Positions 17,398 through 27,074 are shown, counted from the stretch's first letter. The stretch: DNA of 58,118 nucleotides from Ferruginibacter sp. (GCA_025351645.1 JANXVN010000255.1:1-58118), one strand, 5' to 3'. Program-made: numbers and translations. The notes: generated by a model from the sequence alone, not told the origin.

Positions 17398-18144
17398 TTA
17401 TATACTATTATAACGATCATTCACCGTGTTCCAGTTTAATACTTTCCAAAAGGCTGCAATATAGTCTGCACGGCGGTTTTGGTATTTTAAATAATAGGCA
17501 TGTTCCCAAACATCCAGCCCCATTAGCGGAAAGCCTTTTGCTTCTGCAATGTCCATTAAAGGATTATCCTGGTTAGGCGTAGAAGCAATCGACAATTTTT
17601 TATCTGTAGTTATAATCAGCCATGCCCAGCCACTGCCAAACCTGCTGGTGGCCGCTGTTGTAAACTGTTTTTTAAATTCATCTATACTACCAAAACTTGT
17701 ATTGATGGCTGCTAATAATTTTGCGTTAGGTGCTGTGTTGGTATCTGCGGATAGTAACTTCCAAAAAAGCTCATGGTTATAATGCCCGCCTGCATTGTTA
17801 CGCATTTTTGGGGTATATTTTGAAACTTTTGCCAGCACGTCTTCTAAAGGCTTAGTGGTATCAACACCTTCTGCGGCAGCTGCTTCTTTTACATTTTTAC
17901 TGTAAGCGGCTGCATGTTTATTGAAATGGATGTCCATCGTCATGGCATCAATATTTGGCTCTAGTGCGTTGTAGGCATAAGGCAAAGGTTGCTGGCCAAA
18001 ACCAGTTTTCAATGGAGATTGATTGGTATCAATTGCAGTGTCAAAAGATTCTAGTAAGCCACCGAGTGCGGGCAATGCAATAAAAGTTGCTATGCCTGCT
18101 ATGGCAGACTTGCCAATGAAATTTCTTCTGGTTGTTTGTTTCAT
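17398..18144 (-). CDS. Fe/Mn superoxide dismutase with Tat-type leader
   Basis: The enzyme converts superoxide to oxygen and hydrogen peroxide. Metal ligands by pattern are His73 (IHFNKH), His124 (GGHYNHELFW), Asp211 and His215 (DVWEHAYY). GSGWAWL is the usual core motif. Unlike cytoplasmic SODs it begins MKQTTRRNFIGKSAIAGIATF, a twin-arginine signal (RRNFIGK) with a hydrophobic segment, so it is likely exported folded to the periplasm. The mature part starts near residue 50. Metal preference cannot be fixed by eye. It is monocistronic, with a 600-bp repeat-bearing region upstream. Confidence 0.95.
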   Translation of the reverse strand: MKQTTRRNFIGKSAIAGIATFIALPALGGLLESFDTAIDTNQSPLKTGFGQQPLPYAYNALEPNIDAMTMDIHFNKHAAAYSKNVKEAAAAEGVDTTKPLEDVLAKVSKYTPKMRNNAGGHYNHELFWKLLSADTNTAPNAKLLAAINTSFGSIDEFKKQFTTAATSRFGSGWAWLIITTDKKLSIASTPNQDNPLMDIAEAKGFPLMGLDVWEHAYYLKYQNRRADYIAAFWKVLNWNTVNDRYNSI

Positions 18145-18402
18145 AAATAATGTTTGTAGTATAAATTTAACTAACTATTCCGGTACTTAAAAATTTTCCC
18201 TTCCGGTGATAAAAAACGTTGCCAATAAATCTATTTGTCAAGAACCTGGCATAAAATTTATGTAACATGAATTTGACTAAAAAGTTCGGTACGCCCCTTT
18301 ACAAAGCAGTAATTAATGTGGTGCGATAAAAAGTAGGATTTGGGTTTTAACACGCCACATAATGCACAATTAGATGTACCTGAAAAACCGAAGTAAAAGT
18401 GC

Positions 18403-18502
18403 AGCCTCCCTGCCCTCCAAAGGATCATTCTTAGAATATTATAATTTGAGGAGCTTTTAATAATTTACAGCGGATAGAGCCCTCTTTAAGAGGCAGGGCG
18501 GC
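18403..18502. repeat. Palindromic element, AGCCTCCCTGCC family, copy 1
   Basis: The left end (18403-18424, AGCCTCCCTGCCCTCCAAAGGA) and the right end (18477-18502) are imperfect inverted repeats; the right end reads GCCGCCCTGCCTCTTAAAG in complement. The interior is AT-rich and contains AGCGGATAG. The same plan is seen at 33820-33920. Confidence 0.6.
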
Positions 18503-18545
18503 AATAACTATTGTATTGGGTAGCACAAAAAACTTCTGGAAAATT

Positions 18546-18657
18546 AAATTATAATTCAATGCCGTTAAGTTAAGACCTTTCCTCTCCTTTGGAGAGGGTT
18601 AGGGTGAGGTAAAGACAAACATATAAATCCTTAACTTAACGGCATTAAATTATAATT
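18546..18657 (+). mobile_element. MITE copy 2 with 11-bp target duplication
   Basis: The element at 18557-18646 is identical to copy 1 over all 90 bp. Flanks AAATTATAATT at 18546-18556 and 18647-18657 form an exact 11-bp target duplication. It lies between the sod and Lpt permease genes. The rest of the 602-bp gap (18145-18746) holds the palindromic element above and otherwise AT-rich sequence. Confidence 0.9.
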
Positions 18658-18746
18658 ATTAATTAAAGCCAATCTTCCAGTACATTCAATATTGCACAAC
18701 CCGACAAAGCCTAACAAAAAACTACAAATAAAAAACCATAAACCAT

Positions 18747-20195
18747 TTATTTTTTACGGCTGAATTTATCTGCAATAGGCTTAAGCATCGGGCGGATATT
18801 TTTAAAGAAACGGTAATAAAATTCTTTGTTGAATAACTGAGAATCGTGCATGGCTTTGTAAGTAAAAAATATACCTACTGGGGTTAATACTAAAATAGCG
18901 AGCCACATGCCGAAAAAGGGCGTCATTATTTCTTCTTTTACAAATTTTTCGCCAAACATATTAAGCAGGTGAAAAATAAGAAAGAAAAGTATGGCTACCA
19001 CCAAAGGCATGCCCAGCCCTCCTTTACGAATAATGGAGCCCATTGGTGCGCCTATAAAAAATAAAACAAGGCAGGCAAGGGATAAAGAAAATTTACGGTG
19101 CCATTCAATTTTACCGATGCGCACTTCCCGCTCTTTGCCATTTAATTCTACCCCCGAATTTTGATAATTATTTTTAAGCGTATTTAGCAGGCTGATAGCA
19201 TTTTCGTACACAAGGCTTTTGGCAGAATCTGGCAGCATGGCAAGGAAAGTAGTATCGTTTTTTAGCGTTACAGCAGGTGCTTTTCGCCATATGCTATCAC
19301 CCATATTAAGGTAATGCACCTGGTAGCCTACATCTTTATTTAATTTTTTTGCAAGGCTGTCCCGCGCAATTTGTAAGGAGTCTATTGTCCTATTAAGCAG
19401 GCGGATGCTCAACATCTTAAAATCATTTTTAAATAATGTATCCGAAGTTTTGCTCATTTGCAGCGCTGTAATATCAAATAATTTTTTGTATTCTTTAAAA
19501 CCCATGCGGATAAACTCGGTGCTGGTATCAAGTGCAGTACCACGTTCCTGGAAGCGATATCCGTTTTGCAAAACAAAAACTAAATATTTACTATCGGCAG
19601 ATAGGCTCATGGTACCTTTTTCAGCAATAATACTATTGTCTTGCAAGGCGGTTTGCTGCTCGTAAATCACAACGTTATGTATAGTTTTTCCGTCGGCATC
19701 TTTTTTGCCAATTTTAATAGCGTAGCCAGGTATGTATTTATAAAAAGATCCAGGCTTAAGGTTTAGCGCAGGTTTTTTAAAAGAGATATCATAGTAAATA
19801 GTACGGAATTTTAAATTGGCGTAGGGGATAACATAATTGGCAAATATAAACGTGATGCCGCACAATATAATAGCTACAATAATAAGGGGGCGCATAAAAC
19901 GGAGCAAGCTAATACCGGCAGATTTAATAGCCACCAGCTCGAAAGTTTCGCCCAAATTACCAAAGGTCATAATGGAAGATATCAGGATTGCAATGGGCAT
20001 AGTTAAGGTAAGCAACGAGGCGCTGGCATACCAAATAAATTCGCCGATAGTAAAAAGGTCGAGGTCTTTGCCTACCAGGTCATCAATATATTTCCAAAGG
20101 GTCTGCATCATCAGCACAAAAAATGCGATGAAAAAAGTTACTATAAAAGGGCCGATGAACGACTTGATGATAAGCTTATCTAATTTTTTGATCAT
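18747..20195 (-). CDS. LptF/LptG-family permease (YjgP/YjgQ)
   Basis: The 482-residue inner-membrane protein has the family layout: three N-terminal membrane segments (about 14-36, 58-80, 102-122), a large periplasmic beta-jellyroll-like domain, and three C-terminal segments (about 372-392, 400-418, 428-448). MIKKLDKLIIKSFIGPF at the start, and SIIRKGG before the second bundle, are typical. LptF and LptG with LptB form the ABC transporter that extracts lipopolysaccharide from the inner membrane. I cannot decide between F and G by eye. It is divergent from the next gene with about 50 bp between. Confidence 0.9.
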   Translation of the reverse strand: MIKKLDKLIIKSFIGPFIVTFFIAFFVLMMQTLWKYIDDLVGKDLDLFTIGEFIWYASASLLTLTMPIAILISSIMTFGNLGETFELVAIKSAGISLLRFMRPLIIVAIILCGITFIFANYVIPYANLKFRTIYYDISFKKPALNLKPGSFYKYIPGYAIKIGKKDADGKTIHNVVIYEQQTALQDNSIIAEKGTMSLSADSKYLVFVLQNGYRFQERGTALDTSTEFIRMGFKEYKKLFDITALQMSKTSDTLFKNDFKMLSIRLLNRTIDSLQIARDSLAKKLNKDVGYQVHYLNMGDSIWRKAPAVTLKNDTTFLAMLPDSAKSLVYENAISLLNTLKNNYQNSGVELNGKEREVRIGKIEWHRKFSLSLACLVLFFIGAPMGSIIRKGGLGMPLVVAILFFLIFHLLNMFGEKFVKEEIMTPFFGMWLAILVLTPVGIFFTYKAMHDSQLFNKEFYYRFFKNIRPMLKPIADKFSRKK

Positions 20196-20246
20196 TGCTT
20201 AATTGCCGTAGGCAAAGCTTTAATAAGTTATTTGTACCTTGATAAA

Positions 20247-20891
20247 ATGATGGCTGATAAAACAAAAATAACTCTTTCTGCTAAAGAACTGGAATTGGTT
20301 TGTAATACCGATTGGATTTTAACGAAACATACTATCATCCAAAAAGTAGTTCAACAATTTGGCGAAGTGCTGGTAATGATGCAGGAAATTACGGAACAAC
20401 ATAAGCCACATCTACCCAAAGAAATATATAGTAAAGATGCCAAAATAAGCAAGGGCGAAAATTACAAAGGGCTTCCGTACGTGATGCTCGATTATCCCAG
20501 GTATTTTGAAAAAGAAGAAATGCTGGCTATACGTACGTTGTTTTGGTGGGGCAACTTTTTTAGCATCAGCCTGCAACTGGCGGGCAAGGCAAAAGAAGCT
20601 GCACTGCCTGGCTTGATAAGTAACTTTTTGCAGCTGCAGCAACAGGGATATTGGGTTTGCGTGAGCGATGGCCCCTGGCAGCACCATTTTGAAAAAGATA
20701 ATTATGTACCTATGCAAAGCCTTACCCTTAGTAGGTTTAATGCATTGCTTACAGAAAAATCGTTTATAAAAGTTGGTAAAAAAATCGGTTTACAGCAATG
20801 GGATACTAAGGCGCTATTTGTAGTGCAATCTTTTATAGAAATGATAAGCTTATTAAAAATTAGTTGCCCAGGCGATGAAAAAGGTCTTTAA
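20247..20891 (+). CDS. Conserved hypothetical protein
   Basis: I do not recognise this 214-residue protein. It has no signal peptide or clear membrane helix, is mixed alpha/beta, and contains KGLPYVMLDYPRYFEKE and VCVSDGPWQHHFEKDNYVPM, aromatic-rich segments that look conserved. I chose the ATG at 20247 (MMADKTKITLS) over an upstream TTG at 20232. Its 3' end overlaps the convergent START-like gene by 32 bp, so the two transcripts would be complementary at their ends. Confidence 0.7.
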   Translation: MMADKTKITLSAKELELVCNTDWILTKHTIIQKVVQQFGEVLVMMQEITEQHKPHLPKEIYSKDAKISKGENYKGLPYVMLDYPRYFEKEEMLAIRTLFWWGNFFSISLQLAGKAKEAALPGLISNFLQLQQQGYWVCVSDGPWQHHFEKDNYVPMQSLTLSRFNALLTEKSFIKVGKKIGLQQWDTKALFVVQSFIEMISLLKISCPGDEKGL

Positions 20892-21240
20892 CCTGATATT
20901 CCCATAATTGGCTTTGGTCTTTAATATCTTTCTTTTCAGCAAAATCTTTTATAATCAAAATTGTCTGGTTAGTAACTTCAGATTTTTCAATGATAAACTC
21001 AAAATATTCTTCTTTAGGCATGTGCAGCCAATGAAACCGGATATATTTATTTTCTTCTCCTTCCATTAATTCAGCTTGTTCATCATCGCCATTCCATGAA
21101 AAACTAAAAATGCCGTCACGTTCGTCAACTTTATCTGCAAACCATTCCTGTAGTCCTGCAGGGGTACTTAAAAATTCATACAATATACCGGGAGAACATC
21201 TAACCGGGTATTCTAATGTATATAGTGCTTTTTTGCTCAT
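20860..21240 (-). CDS. START-like (AHSA1/SRPBCC-type) domain protein
   Basis: The 126-residue protein starts at MSKKALYTLEYPVRCSPGILYEFLSTPAGLQEW, the usual opening of Bacteroidota START-like proteins, with FADKVDERDGIFSFSW, IRFHWL and a final helix WEYQVKDLFHRLGN. The helix-grip fold forms a hydrophobic cavity, but the ligand is unknown. An upstream in-frame ATG at 21297 would add 19 residues (PRLFCYYCIHTK...) that do not fit the family, so I prefer 21240. It overlaps the convergent gene by 32 bp. Confidence 0.85.
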   Translation of the reverse strand: MSKKALYTLEYPVRCSPGILYEFLSTPAGLQEWFADKVDERDGIFSFSWNGDDEQAELMEGEENKYIRFHWLHMPKEEYFEFIIEKSEVTNQTILIIKDFAEKKDIKDQSQLWEYQVKDLFHRLGN

Positions 21241-21513
21241 CCGCTTATTTTGAAACTGCTTTGTGTGAATGCAATAATAACAAAATAAACGAGGCAATAA
21301 AATAATTTCTTACAATTTTTTGTTATGCAATCCTATCACTAAGCTTAAACACCTTGAAACCTCGCTTATTTTTTTTATTTTTTGTATAATCTTTTTTGGT
21401 AACGTATTGTAAATGCTATAAATTACAATAGTTAACATTTGTATTTAATTCCCCTGTCTCCCCATCAAAAGTGTAATTGCCATTTCAATCTTAACCAATT
21501 AAACCTACGTTTT

Positions 21514-22389
21514 ATGGGGATGCGCCAACTCAAGATCACTAAATCTATCACTAATCGTGAAAGCCAAAGCCTGGAAAAATACCTGCACGAAATAGGGAAA
21601 GTTGAATTAATAACACCGGAAGAAGAAGTGAAATTAGCCGTGCGCATAAAGCAGGGCGACCAGTTAGCATTGGATAAATTAACCAAGGCCAACCTTAGGT
21701 TTGTAGTATCCGTAGCCAAGCAATACCAAAACCAGGGGCTAACATTGCCCGATGTAATTAATGAGGGCAACCTCGGCTTAATAAAGGCGGCGCAACGTTT
21801 TGATGAAACCCGGGGCTTTAAATTTATATCGTACGCGGTATGGTGGATACGCCAAAGCATACTGCAGGCATTGGCCGAACAAAGCCGCATAGTAAGGCTG
21901 CCATTGAATAAGCTAGGGCTTACCAACCGTATCAGCAAGGCCTATTCGCAGTTAGAGCAGGAGTTTGAACGAGAGCCTACCCCAGAAGAACTTGCTATTT
22001 TATTAGATATGGAAACTGAAGAAGTATCTGCCACTATGGGGGCTTCTATAAGGCATGTAAGTATGGACCAGCCCTTTGGCGATGGCGATGAAGGCTGCCT
22101 TATGGATGTATTGGAAAACCCGAATGCCGATAACACGGATATGTACCTTGCATCTAAAGCATCGCTCTCTACAGAAATTGACCGCAGCTTAAGCACGTTG
22201 ACGGAAAGGCAAAAAGAAGTTATCCGCCTGTTTTTTGGCATTGGCATAGATCATCCTTTAAGCCTGGAAGATATCGGCGAGCGCTTTAGCTTAACCAGGG
22301 AAAGGGTACGGCAAATAAAAGACAAGGCCATTACCAAGCTACAGGTAACCAGCCGCTGTAAGCTTTTACGTAGTTATTTAGGTGCATAG
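21514..22389 (+). CDS. rpoD: Primary sigma factor, Bacteroidota RpoD/SigA type
   Basis: This 291-residue sigma-70 protein lacks the long region 1.1 of proteobacterial RpoD, as usual in Bacteroidota. Region 1.2 ([19 protein letters not shown]) is followed by region 2 ([44 protein letters not shown]), region 3 and region 4 ([35 protein letters not shown]). It recognises the TTTG/TAnnTTTG promoters seen in this window. The start [17 protein letters not shown] at 21514 is the family start; an upstream ATG at 21439 adds unrelated residues. A terminator follows. Confidence 0.96.
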   Translation: MGMRQLKITKSITNRESQSLEKYLHEIGKVELITPEEEVKLAVRIKQGDQLALDKLTKANLRFVVSVAKQYQNQGLTLPDVINEGNLGLIKAAQRFDETRGFKFISYAVWWIRQSILQALAEQSRIVRLPLNKLGLTNRISKAYSQLEQEFEREPTPEELAILLDMETEEVSATMGASIRHVSMDQPFGDGDEGCLMDVLENPNADNTDMYLASKASLSTEIDRSLSTLTERQKEVIRLFFGIGIDHPLSLEDIGERFSLTRERVRQIKDKAITKLQVTSRCKLLRSYLGA

Positions 22390-22414
22390 ATTTTCATACA
22401 TTTGCAAAGTATTT

Positions 22415-22441
22415 AGTGAACTTTTGAGTTCACTTTTTTTA
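22415..22441 (+). terminator. Rho-independent terminator after rpoD
   Basis: A 7-bp stem AGTGAAC/GTTCACT with a 6-nt loop is followed by eight T, 25 nt after the stop. Confidence 0.8.
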
Positions 22442-22469
22442 TACCCAAACGTTTAAATAATTAGTAAAG

Positions 22470-23795
22470 ATGTTTAACTCTCTCAGTGAAAAGTTAGAAG
22501 GCGCCTTAAAAAACATAAAAGGGCAGGGAAGGATAACCGAACTTAATATTGCCAACACCGTAAAAGAAATTCGCAGGGCATTGGTTGATGCGGATGTGAA
22601 TTATAAGATTGCCAAAGAATTTACAGACACTATCAAGGAAAAAGCTTTAGGCGAAAAAGTACTAACGGCGGTTAGTCCGGGCCAGTTAATGGTTAAGATA
22701 GTACAAGACCAGCTGACCGAACTGATGGGGGGCAACGAAGCGGAATTTAACATTAGCGGCAACCCCACAATTATTTTAATTGCAGGCCTGCAGGGTAGTG
22801 GTAAAACTACTTTTAGTGGTAAACTGGCTAATTATTTAAAAACAAAAAAAGGCAAATCGCCCTTACTGGTTGCGGCAGATATTTACAGACCTGCGGCAAT
22901 AGACCAGCTGGAAATTTTAGGCGGCCAGATTGGCGTTGATGTTTACAGCGAAAGAGAAAATAAAGACGCCGTTAGCATTGTGCAGAACGCCATTAAAGAA
23001 GCTAGGGCGAAAAATAAAAATGTTATTATTGTAGATACCGCCGGCCGGTTGGCAGTAGATGAAATAATGATGAATGAGGTAGCAAATATCAAAGCTGCCA
23101 TTAAGCCCCAGGAAATTTTATTTGTTGTAGATAGCATGACCGGCCAAGATGCCGTAAACACCGCCGCAGCCTTTAACGAACGCCTCGATTTTACAGGTGT
23201 TGTTTTAACTAAGCTGGATGGTGATACCCGTGGTGGTGCTGCATTATCTATTAAATACACCGTTAACAAGCCCATCAAATTTGCAAGCAGTGGCGAAAAG
23301 ATGGATACGCTGGATGTTTTTTATCCCGATAGGATGGCGCAGCGTATTTTAGGCATGGGCGATATTGTTAGTCTGGTAGAAAAAGCACAGGAACAATTTG
23401 ATGCCGTAGAAGCCGCAAAGCTTGAAAAGAAAATACGTAAAAACCAGTTTGATTTTGAAGATTTTAAATCGCAACTGGCGCAAATTAAAAAGATGGGCAA
23501 CCTGAAAGATTTAATGGGAATGATACCGGGAGTAGGCAAACAAATAAAAGATGTGGACATTAACGATGATGCGTTTAAAGGCATTGAAGCTATGATAAAT
23601 TCCATGACAATTGAAGAGCGCCGTAATCCCGACGTGATTAACCCTAACAGAAAATTGCGCATTGCCAAAGGCAGCGGTAAAGACATAGCAGAACTAAACC
23701 AGTTTTTAAAACAATTTGAGCAAATGAAAGGCATGATGAAGATGATGAACAAAATGCCCATGGGTGGCAAAATGCCGGGGATGGGTAAGCGGTAA
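22470..23795 (+). CDS. ffh: Signal recognition particle protein Ffh
   Basis: Ffh binds signal sequences of nascent membrane proteins and, with SRP RNA and FtsY, delivers ribosomes to the translocon. The 441 residues show the N domain (1-90), the GTPase G domain with GLQGSGKTT, DTAGR, TKLDGDTRGG and ADIYRPAAIDQL, and the C-terminal methionine-rich M domain (QFEQMKGMMKMMNKMPMGGKMPGMGKR). It follows rpoD but a terminator separates them. Confidence 0.98.
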   Translation: MFNSLSEKLEGALKNIKGQGRITELNIANTVKEIRRALVDADVNYKIAKEFTDTIKEKALGEKVLTAVSPGQLMVKIVQDQLTELMGGNEAEFNISGNPTIILIAGLQGSGKTTFSGKLANYLKTKKGKSPLLVAADIYRPAAIDQLEILGGQIGVDVYSERENKDAVSIVQNAIKEARAKNKNVIIVDTAGRLAVDEIMMNEVANIKAAIKPQEILFVVDSMTGQDAVNTAAAFNERLDFTGVVLTKLDGDTRGGAALSIKYTVNKPIKFASSGEKMDTLDVFYPDRMAQRILGMGDIVSLVEKAQEQFDAVEAAKLEKKIRKNQFDFEDFKSQLAQIKKMGNLKDLMGMIPGVGKQIKDVDINDDAFKGIEAMINSMTIEERRNPDVINPNRKLRIAKGSGKDIAELNQFLKQFEQMKGMMKMMNKMPMGGKMPGMGKR

Positions 23796-23820
23796 TGCTA
23801 CTGCTTACTACACCAAAAAA

Positions 23821-23852
23821 AACCGCTTAACAACCGTTAAGCGGTTTTTTTA
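23821..23852. terminator. Rho-independent terminator after ffh
   Basis: A perfect 11-bp stem AACCGCTTAAC/GTTAAGCGGTT with a 4-nt loop is flanked by A7 upstream and T7 downstream, so it can stop transcripts from either side. Confidence 0.88.
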
Positions 23853-23967
23853 TTAGCTGTATTTTAATGCGGTCATTACATAATTTTTTACCAAACATCC
23901 CTCATATCCATAAAATTAATCCGCAGACTTGTCGCCAAATACCGCATTTTTATTGCAATGGAAGGGG

Positions 23968-24456
23968 TTATTTGTTTTTTTTCACTTTATAGCGTTTTGC
24001 ATAGAAAGGTACTGTAATGCCAACGATAGAACCACCTGCAAAGTTTAAGACTGCAGCTGCAACAAACAGGTTAAAGCTTAAGCCATTTGTTTTGTCCATT
24101 ACCGTTGTTACTGGTTCGTTTACTAATAATTTCTGGGCTGGCGCTGCTTCTAAATAGCCTGGTACTAAAATCACTAACAATAAAAAACAAATAAAGCAGG
24201 CTAAAATTATACCTACGATTGTTGTAACATGTGCTTCAAATACAAGTGCTGCCATACTTTTATCACTTCCTTTTTTTTTGCTCTCAATTACATTATGAAA
24301 AGCATTTGCAAAAAGAAAAAGAATGGCACCTAAAAACAATATCCATGATGCTGTATAATCTGCCTTGACTATATAAATAAAAGCGGCTATACAAAATAAA
24401 ATTGCTCCAAAAAATGCCCATTTAAAAGTATCTTTCCACTCAATATTTTTAAGCAT
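23968..24456 (-). CDS. Small integral membrane protein of unknown function
   Basis: This 162-residue protein has four predicted membrane helices: about 13-30 (WAFFGAILFCIAAFIYIV), 36-54, 75-97 (TIVGIILACFICFLLLVILV) and 127-150. The last two flank a loop with EPVTTVMDKTNG. It ends in a basic tail KRYKVKKNK. I do not recognise a family. It lies convergent with ffh beyond the bidirectional terminator and stands 97 bp from the next small gene on the same strand. Confidence 0.65.
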   Translation of the reverse strand: MLKNIEWKDTFKWAFFGAILFCIAAFIYIVKADYTASWILFLGAILFLFANAFHNVIESKKKGSDKSMAALVFEAHVTTIVGIILACFICFLLLVILVPGYLEAAPAQKLLVNEPVTTVMDKTNGLSFNLFVAAAVLNFAGGSIVGITVPFYAKRYKVKKNK

Positions 24457-24553
24457 ATCCTTGCCTACTTTTTAATAATTTTTTTATCTTTTTTCAAATA
24501 CATAAATGATATTGCCAAAAAAAATTAAGTTAATAATACATGGTTTTTTAATG

Positions 24554-24760
24554 TTACCAATCGCCATTAACTATTATTGGGTAAGAGGGTACATCATCCG
24601 CTACCTCCACTAAAGGCTTTGTAATGCTATGCGCAACTTTGGTAGTAAATTTTTTTACTGCACCAGGCCTATTGTCCCGTTTGCCACCGGTAGATTTTTT
24701 ATAAAGAAGGTAAGCCAAGGCACTTATACCGCTAATAAATAAAATTGATTTTGTTGTCAT
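24554..24760 (-). CDS. Small membrane-anchored hypothetical protein
   Basis: The 68-residue product has one N-terminal hydrophobic helix (SILFISGISALAYLLYKK) followed by a basic stretch and a C-terminal VPSYPIIVNGDW. It has the look of short Bacteroidota membrane proteins encoded near housekeeping genes, but I cannot name it. It is supported by its codon use and its clean placement between flanking genes. Confidence 0.55.
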   Translation of the reverse strand: MTTKSILFISGISALAYLLYKKSTGGKRDNRPGAVKKFTTKVAHSITKPLVEVADDVPSYPIIVNGDW

Positions 24761-24936
24761 GCGCTTATTATTTTGGTGTTAGATAATGTTACTGCAATAA
24801 CTTTGAAAATATCATACCATATTCCATAATTGATAATTTTTGATGGATGATGGGTAATGCAGTATGGTTAACAACAAAAAACAATAAACACAAATATAAT
24901 TTCTCTTGTGGCTTAATATTAGCTTTTTAACTAGGT

Positions 24937-26193
24937 ATGAAAGAAAAATCATTACTAATTATTGGTGCTGGCGCTGCTGGCTTAATGGCAGCAAAGCAGC
25001 TTTCTTTATATTTTAATGTAACTATTTTAGAGGCGGATAACCGTCTTGGCGGGCGTATACACAGCATTAACAAGCAAGATGGGGTTATTGAGGCTGGGGC
25101 AGAATTTGTGCATGGCAACTTGCCAATTACCATGCAGTTACTACATGATGCACCTATTCAATTTATCAAAACAACGGGTAAAAACTACCGTAAAAAAAAT
25201 GGCGTCCTGAATATAGATATGGAAAGGGAAGAAGGGTGGGAGGAAATGTTGCAAAAAATGAAAGTGGTTACAACAGATGTTACACTGGAAGTATTTTTAC
25301 AAAACCATTATGCAGATGAAAAATATGCGGCCTTAAAAAAACAAGTTATCGCCTATGCGGAAGGGTTTGACCTGGCAGATTGCACACGGGCAAGCGTATG
25401 CTCCTTTTATAAAGAATGGAGTGCCGAAGATGGGGAGAGTTACCGTATACCCAGTGGCTATAAGGCTTTGGTAGATTATGTTGCACAGCAGGCGATAGCC
25501 GACGAATGCAAAATTTTGCTTAATAAAACCGTTGAGCGCATTAATTGGAACCAGGATAATGTTACGGCTTATACTACTGATAAAGAGGTATTTAGGGCAA
25601 ATAAAATATTGATTACTACATCGCTCAATTTATTGTTTCAAAACGAAAGAAAGTCATTCCTGCAATTTGACCCGCCAATTAATGCGTATGCAAAAGCGGC
25701 GAAAAATATTGGTTTAGGGGCGGTGATAAAAGTGGTATTAAAATTCAATAAAACTTTTTGGAAGCCCGATGCTCAGTTCTTTTTTAGTGATGAAAAATTT
25801 TTCCCTACCTGGTGGACACAATTACCCAATACGGTGCCTATATTAACCGGTTGGATGGGCGGCCCTACAGCAGCAATACTTGCAGAGGAAGATAATGATT
25901 CACTTTTGCAAACAGCTTTGGCATCATTGGCATCAATATTCGATATAACGGAAGATAAACTTAAAGCCGACATAGAATTTGGAGAAATATTCAATTGGCA
26001 GTCAAATACATTTTCTCTTGGAGGTTATAGTTATGATATGGCAAACTCTGCAGAAGCAAAAGCGACTTTATCTACCCCATTATTCAACACCATATTTTTC
26101 GCTGGTGAAGCACTTTATCATGGCAACCATCCTGGTACGGTAGAGGCTGCACTAGCGAGTGGGCAGCAAGTTGCAACATTAATAAAGGGTTAA
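24937..26193 (+). CDS. FAD-dependent amine oxidase/flavin-containing oxidoreductase
   Basis: The protein begins with the Rossmann dinucleotide motif LLIIGAGAAGLMAAKQLS (GxGxxG) and the second FAD contact EADNRLGGRIHS, both typical of the monoamine oxidase/polyamine oxidase group. Near the C-terminus IFFAGEALYHGNHPGTVEAALASG is the conserved FAD-binding end of the family. At 418 residues it is full length. Substrate class is not visible; amine or carotenoid-type oxidations are both known in the family. It is monocistronic. Confidence 0.88.
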   Translation: MKEKSLLIIGAGAAGLMAAKQLSLYFNVTILEADNRLGGRIHSINKQDGVIEAGAEFVHGNLPITMQLLHDAPIQFIKTTGKNYRKKNGVLNIDMEREEGWEEMLQKMKVVTTDVTLEVFLQNHYADEKYAALKKQVIAYAEGFDLADCTRASVCSFYKEWSAEDGESYRIPSGYKALVDYVAQQAIADECKILLNKTVERINWNQDNVTAYTTDKEVFRANKILITTSLNLLFQNERKSFLQFDPPINAYAKAAKNIGLGAVIKVVLKFNKTFWKPDAQFFFSDEKFFPTWWTQLPNTVPILTGWMGGPTAAILAEEDNDSLLQTALASLASIFDITEDKLKADIEFGEIFNWQSNTFSLGGYSYDMANSAEAKATLSTPLFNTIFFAGEALYHGNHPGTVEAALASGQQVATLIKG

Positions 26194-26507
26194 TCATAAT
26201 TCTAAAAGAGATACCATTGTTGATGTATAAATAGCCCAAACGGGAAGTGAAAATCTATTTTACGATGAAAAGTGTAATGAAAAAAGTAATTTTATAGAAG
26301 GCAGGCATAGGGGATATTGACCTCCATATCCCAAATAAAAATTTCCCGGCTTTGCAAATATTGATAACTTTTCAAATAGGTACAAGCAAATTTTTTTTTG
26401 AGGGAAGGGAAGCTTTTATTTAAATTTATTTTTAGCAAAGGCAACCACTACCTTTATTTATACGATTACTATAAAATAACCTTAAAATTATACCAACGAG
26501 GCAACAC
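26194..26507. other. Non-coding gap upstream of the ECF sigma gene
   Basis: No gene is visible here. The only structure noted is a 7-bp hairpin GGGATAT/ATATCCC at 26311-26332 without a T run. The last 100 bp are very AT-rich and probably contain the sigma-gene promoter, but no TAnnTTTG box is evident. Confidence 0.5.
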
Positions 26508-27074
26508 ATTGAGCATATCGTACATGGTTGCATAAAAGCGAACAGGGAATGCCAGAAAGAATTTTATCAATTTTTTTATGGTTTTGCTACAGCTATATGT
26601 ATGCGTTATTGCAATAGTAAAGATGATGCGATGGAGGTTGTAAATGATGGATTTTTTAAGATTTATAGAGAACTCCCCAATTTTAAGCCCGCCCATAATA
26701 ATTACGATGCCTCTCTAAAAGGATGGATGAAAACGATTTTTATACATACTGCTATTGATAATTACAGAAAAAATAAAAAAAATTATTTAGTGGGAGAAAT
26801 GGAAGACGCCCATTTTGAGATGGCGGGCGAACAGGAAACGGCCATTGATAAAATGTCGTATGTTGAAATTATGGAAATGGTGCAGCGGTTATCTCCTGTT
26901 TACCGTACAGTTTTTAATCTGTTTGTTATTGATGGGTTTAAGCATAATGAAATTGCCGCACAGTTACGTATTACTACCGGCACATCTAAATCTAACCTGG
27001 CAAAGGCAAGGGCAAATATCCAGAAAATGATCAGCGAATCATTAATAATAAATTATGAGCAACGAGCAATTTGA
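26508..27074 (+). CDS. ECF-type sigma factor, likely starting at ATT
   Basis: Region 2 reads ANRECQKEFYQFFYGFATAICMRYCNSKDDAMEVVNDGFFKIY, then WMKTIFIHTAIDNYRK, and region 4 reads LSPVYRTVFNLFVIDGFKHNEIAAQL. The first ATG in frame (26601) cuts through region 2.1, but the frame stays open back to the stop at 26472 and encodes the missing helix (IEHIVHGCIKANRECQKEFYQFFYG). No ATG, GTG or TTG lies in that stretch; ATT at 26508 fits the family length best. It overlaps the next gene by 20 bp, the usual sigma/partner coupling. I am sure of the family, less of the start. Confidence 0.85.
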   Translation: MEHIVHGCIKANRECQKEFYQFFYGFATAICMRYCNSKDDAMEVVNDGFFKIYRELPNFKPAHNNYDASLKGWMKTIFIHTAIDNYRKNKKNYLVGEMEDAHFEMAGEQETAIDKMSYVEIMEMVQRLSPVYRTVFNLFVIDGFKHNEIAAQLRITTGTSKSNLAKARANIQKMISESLIINYEQRAI

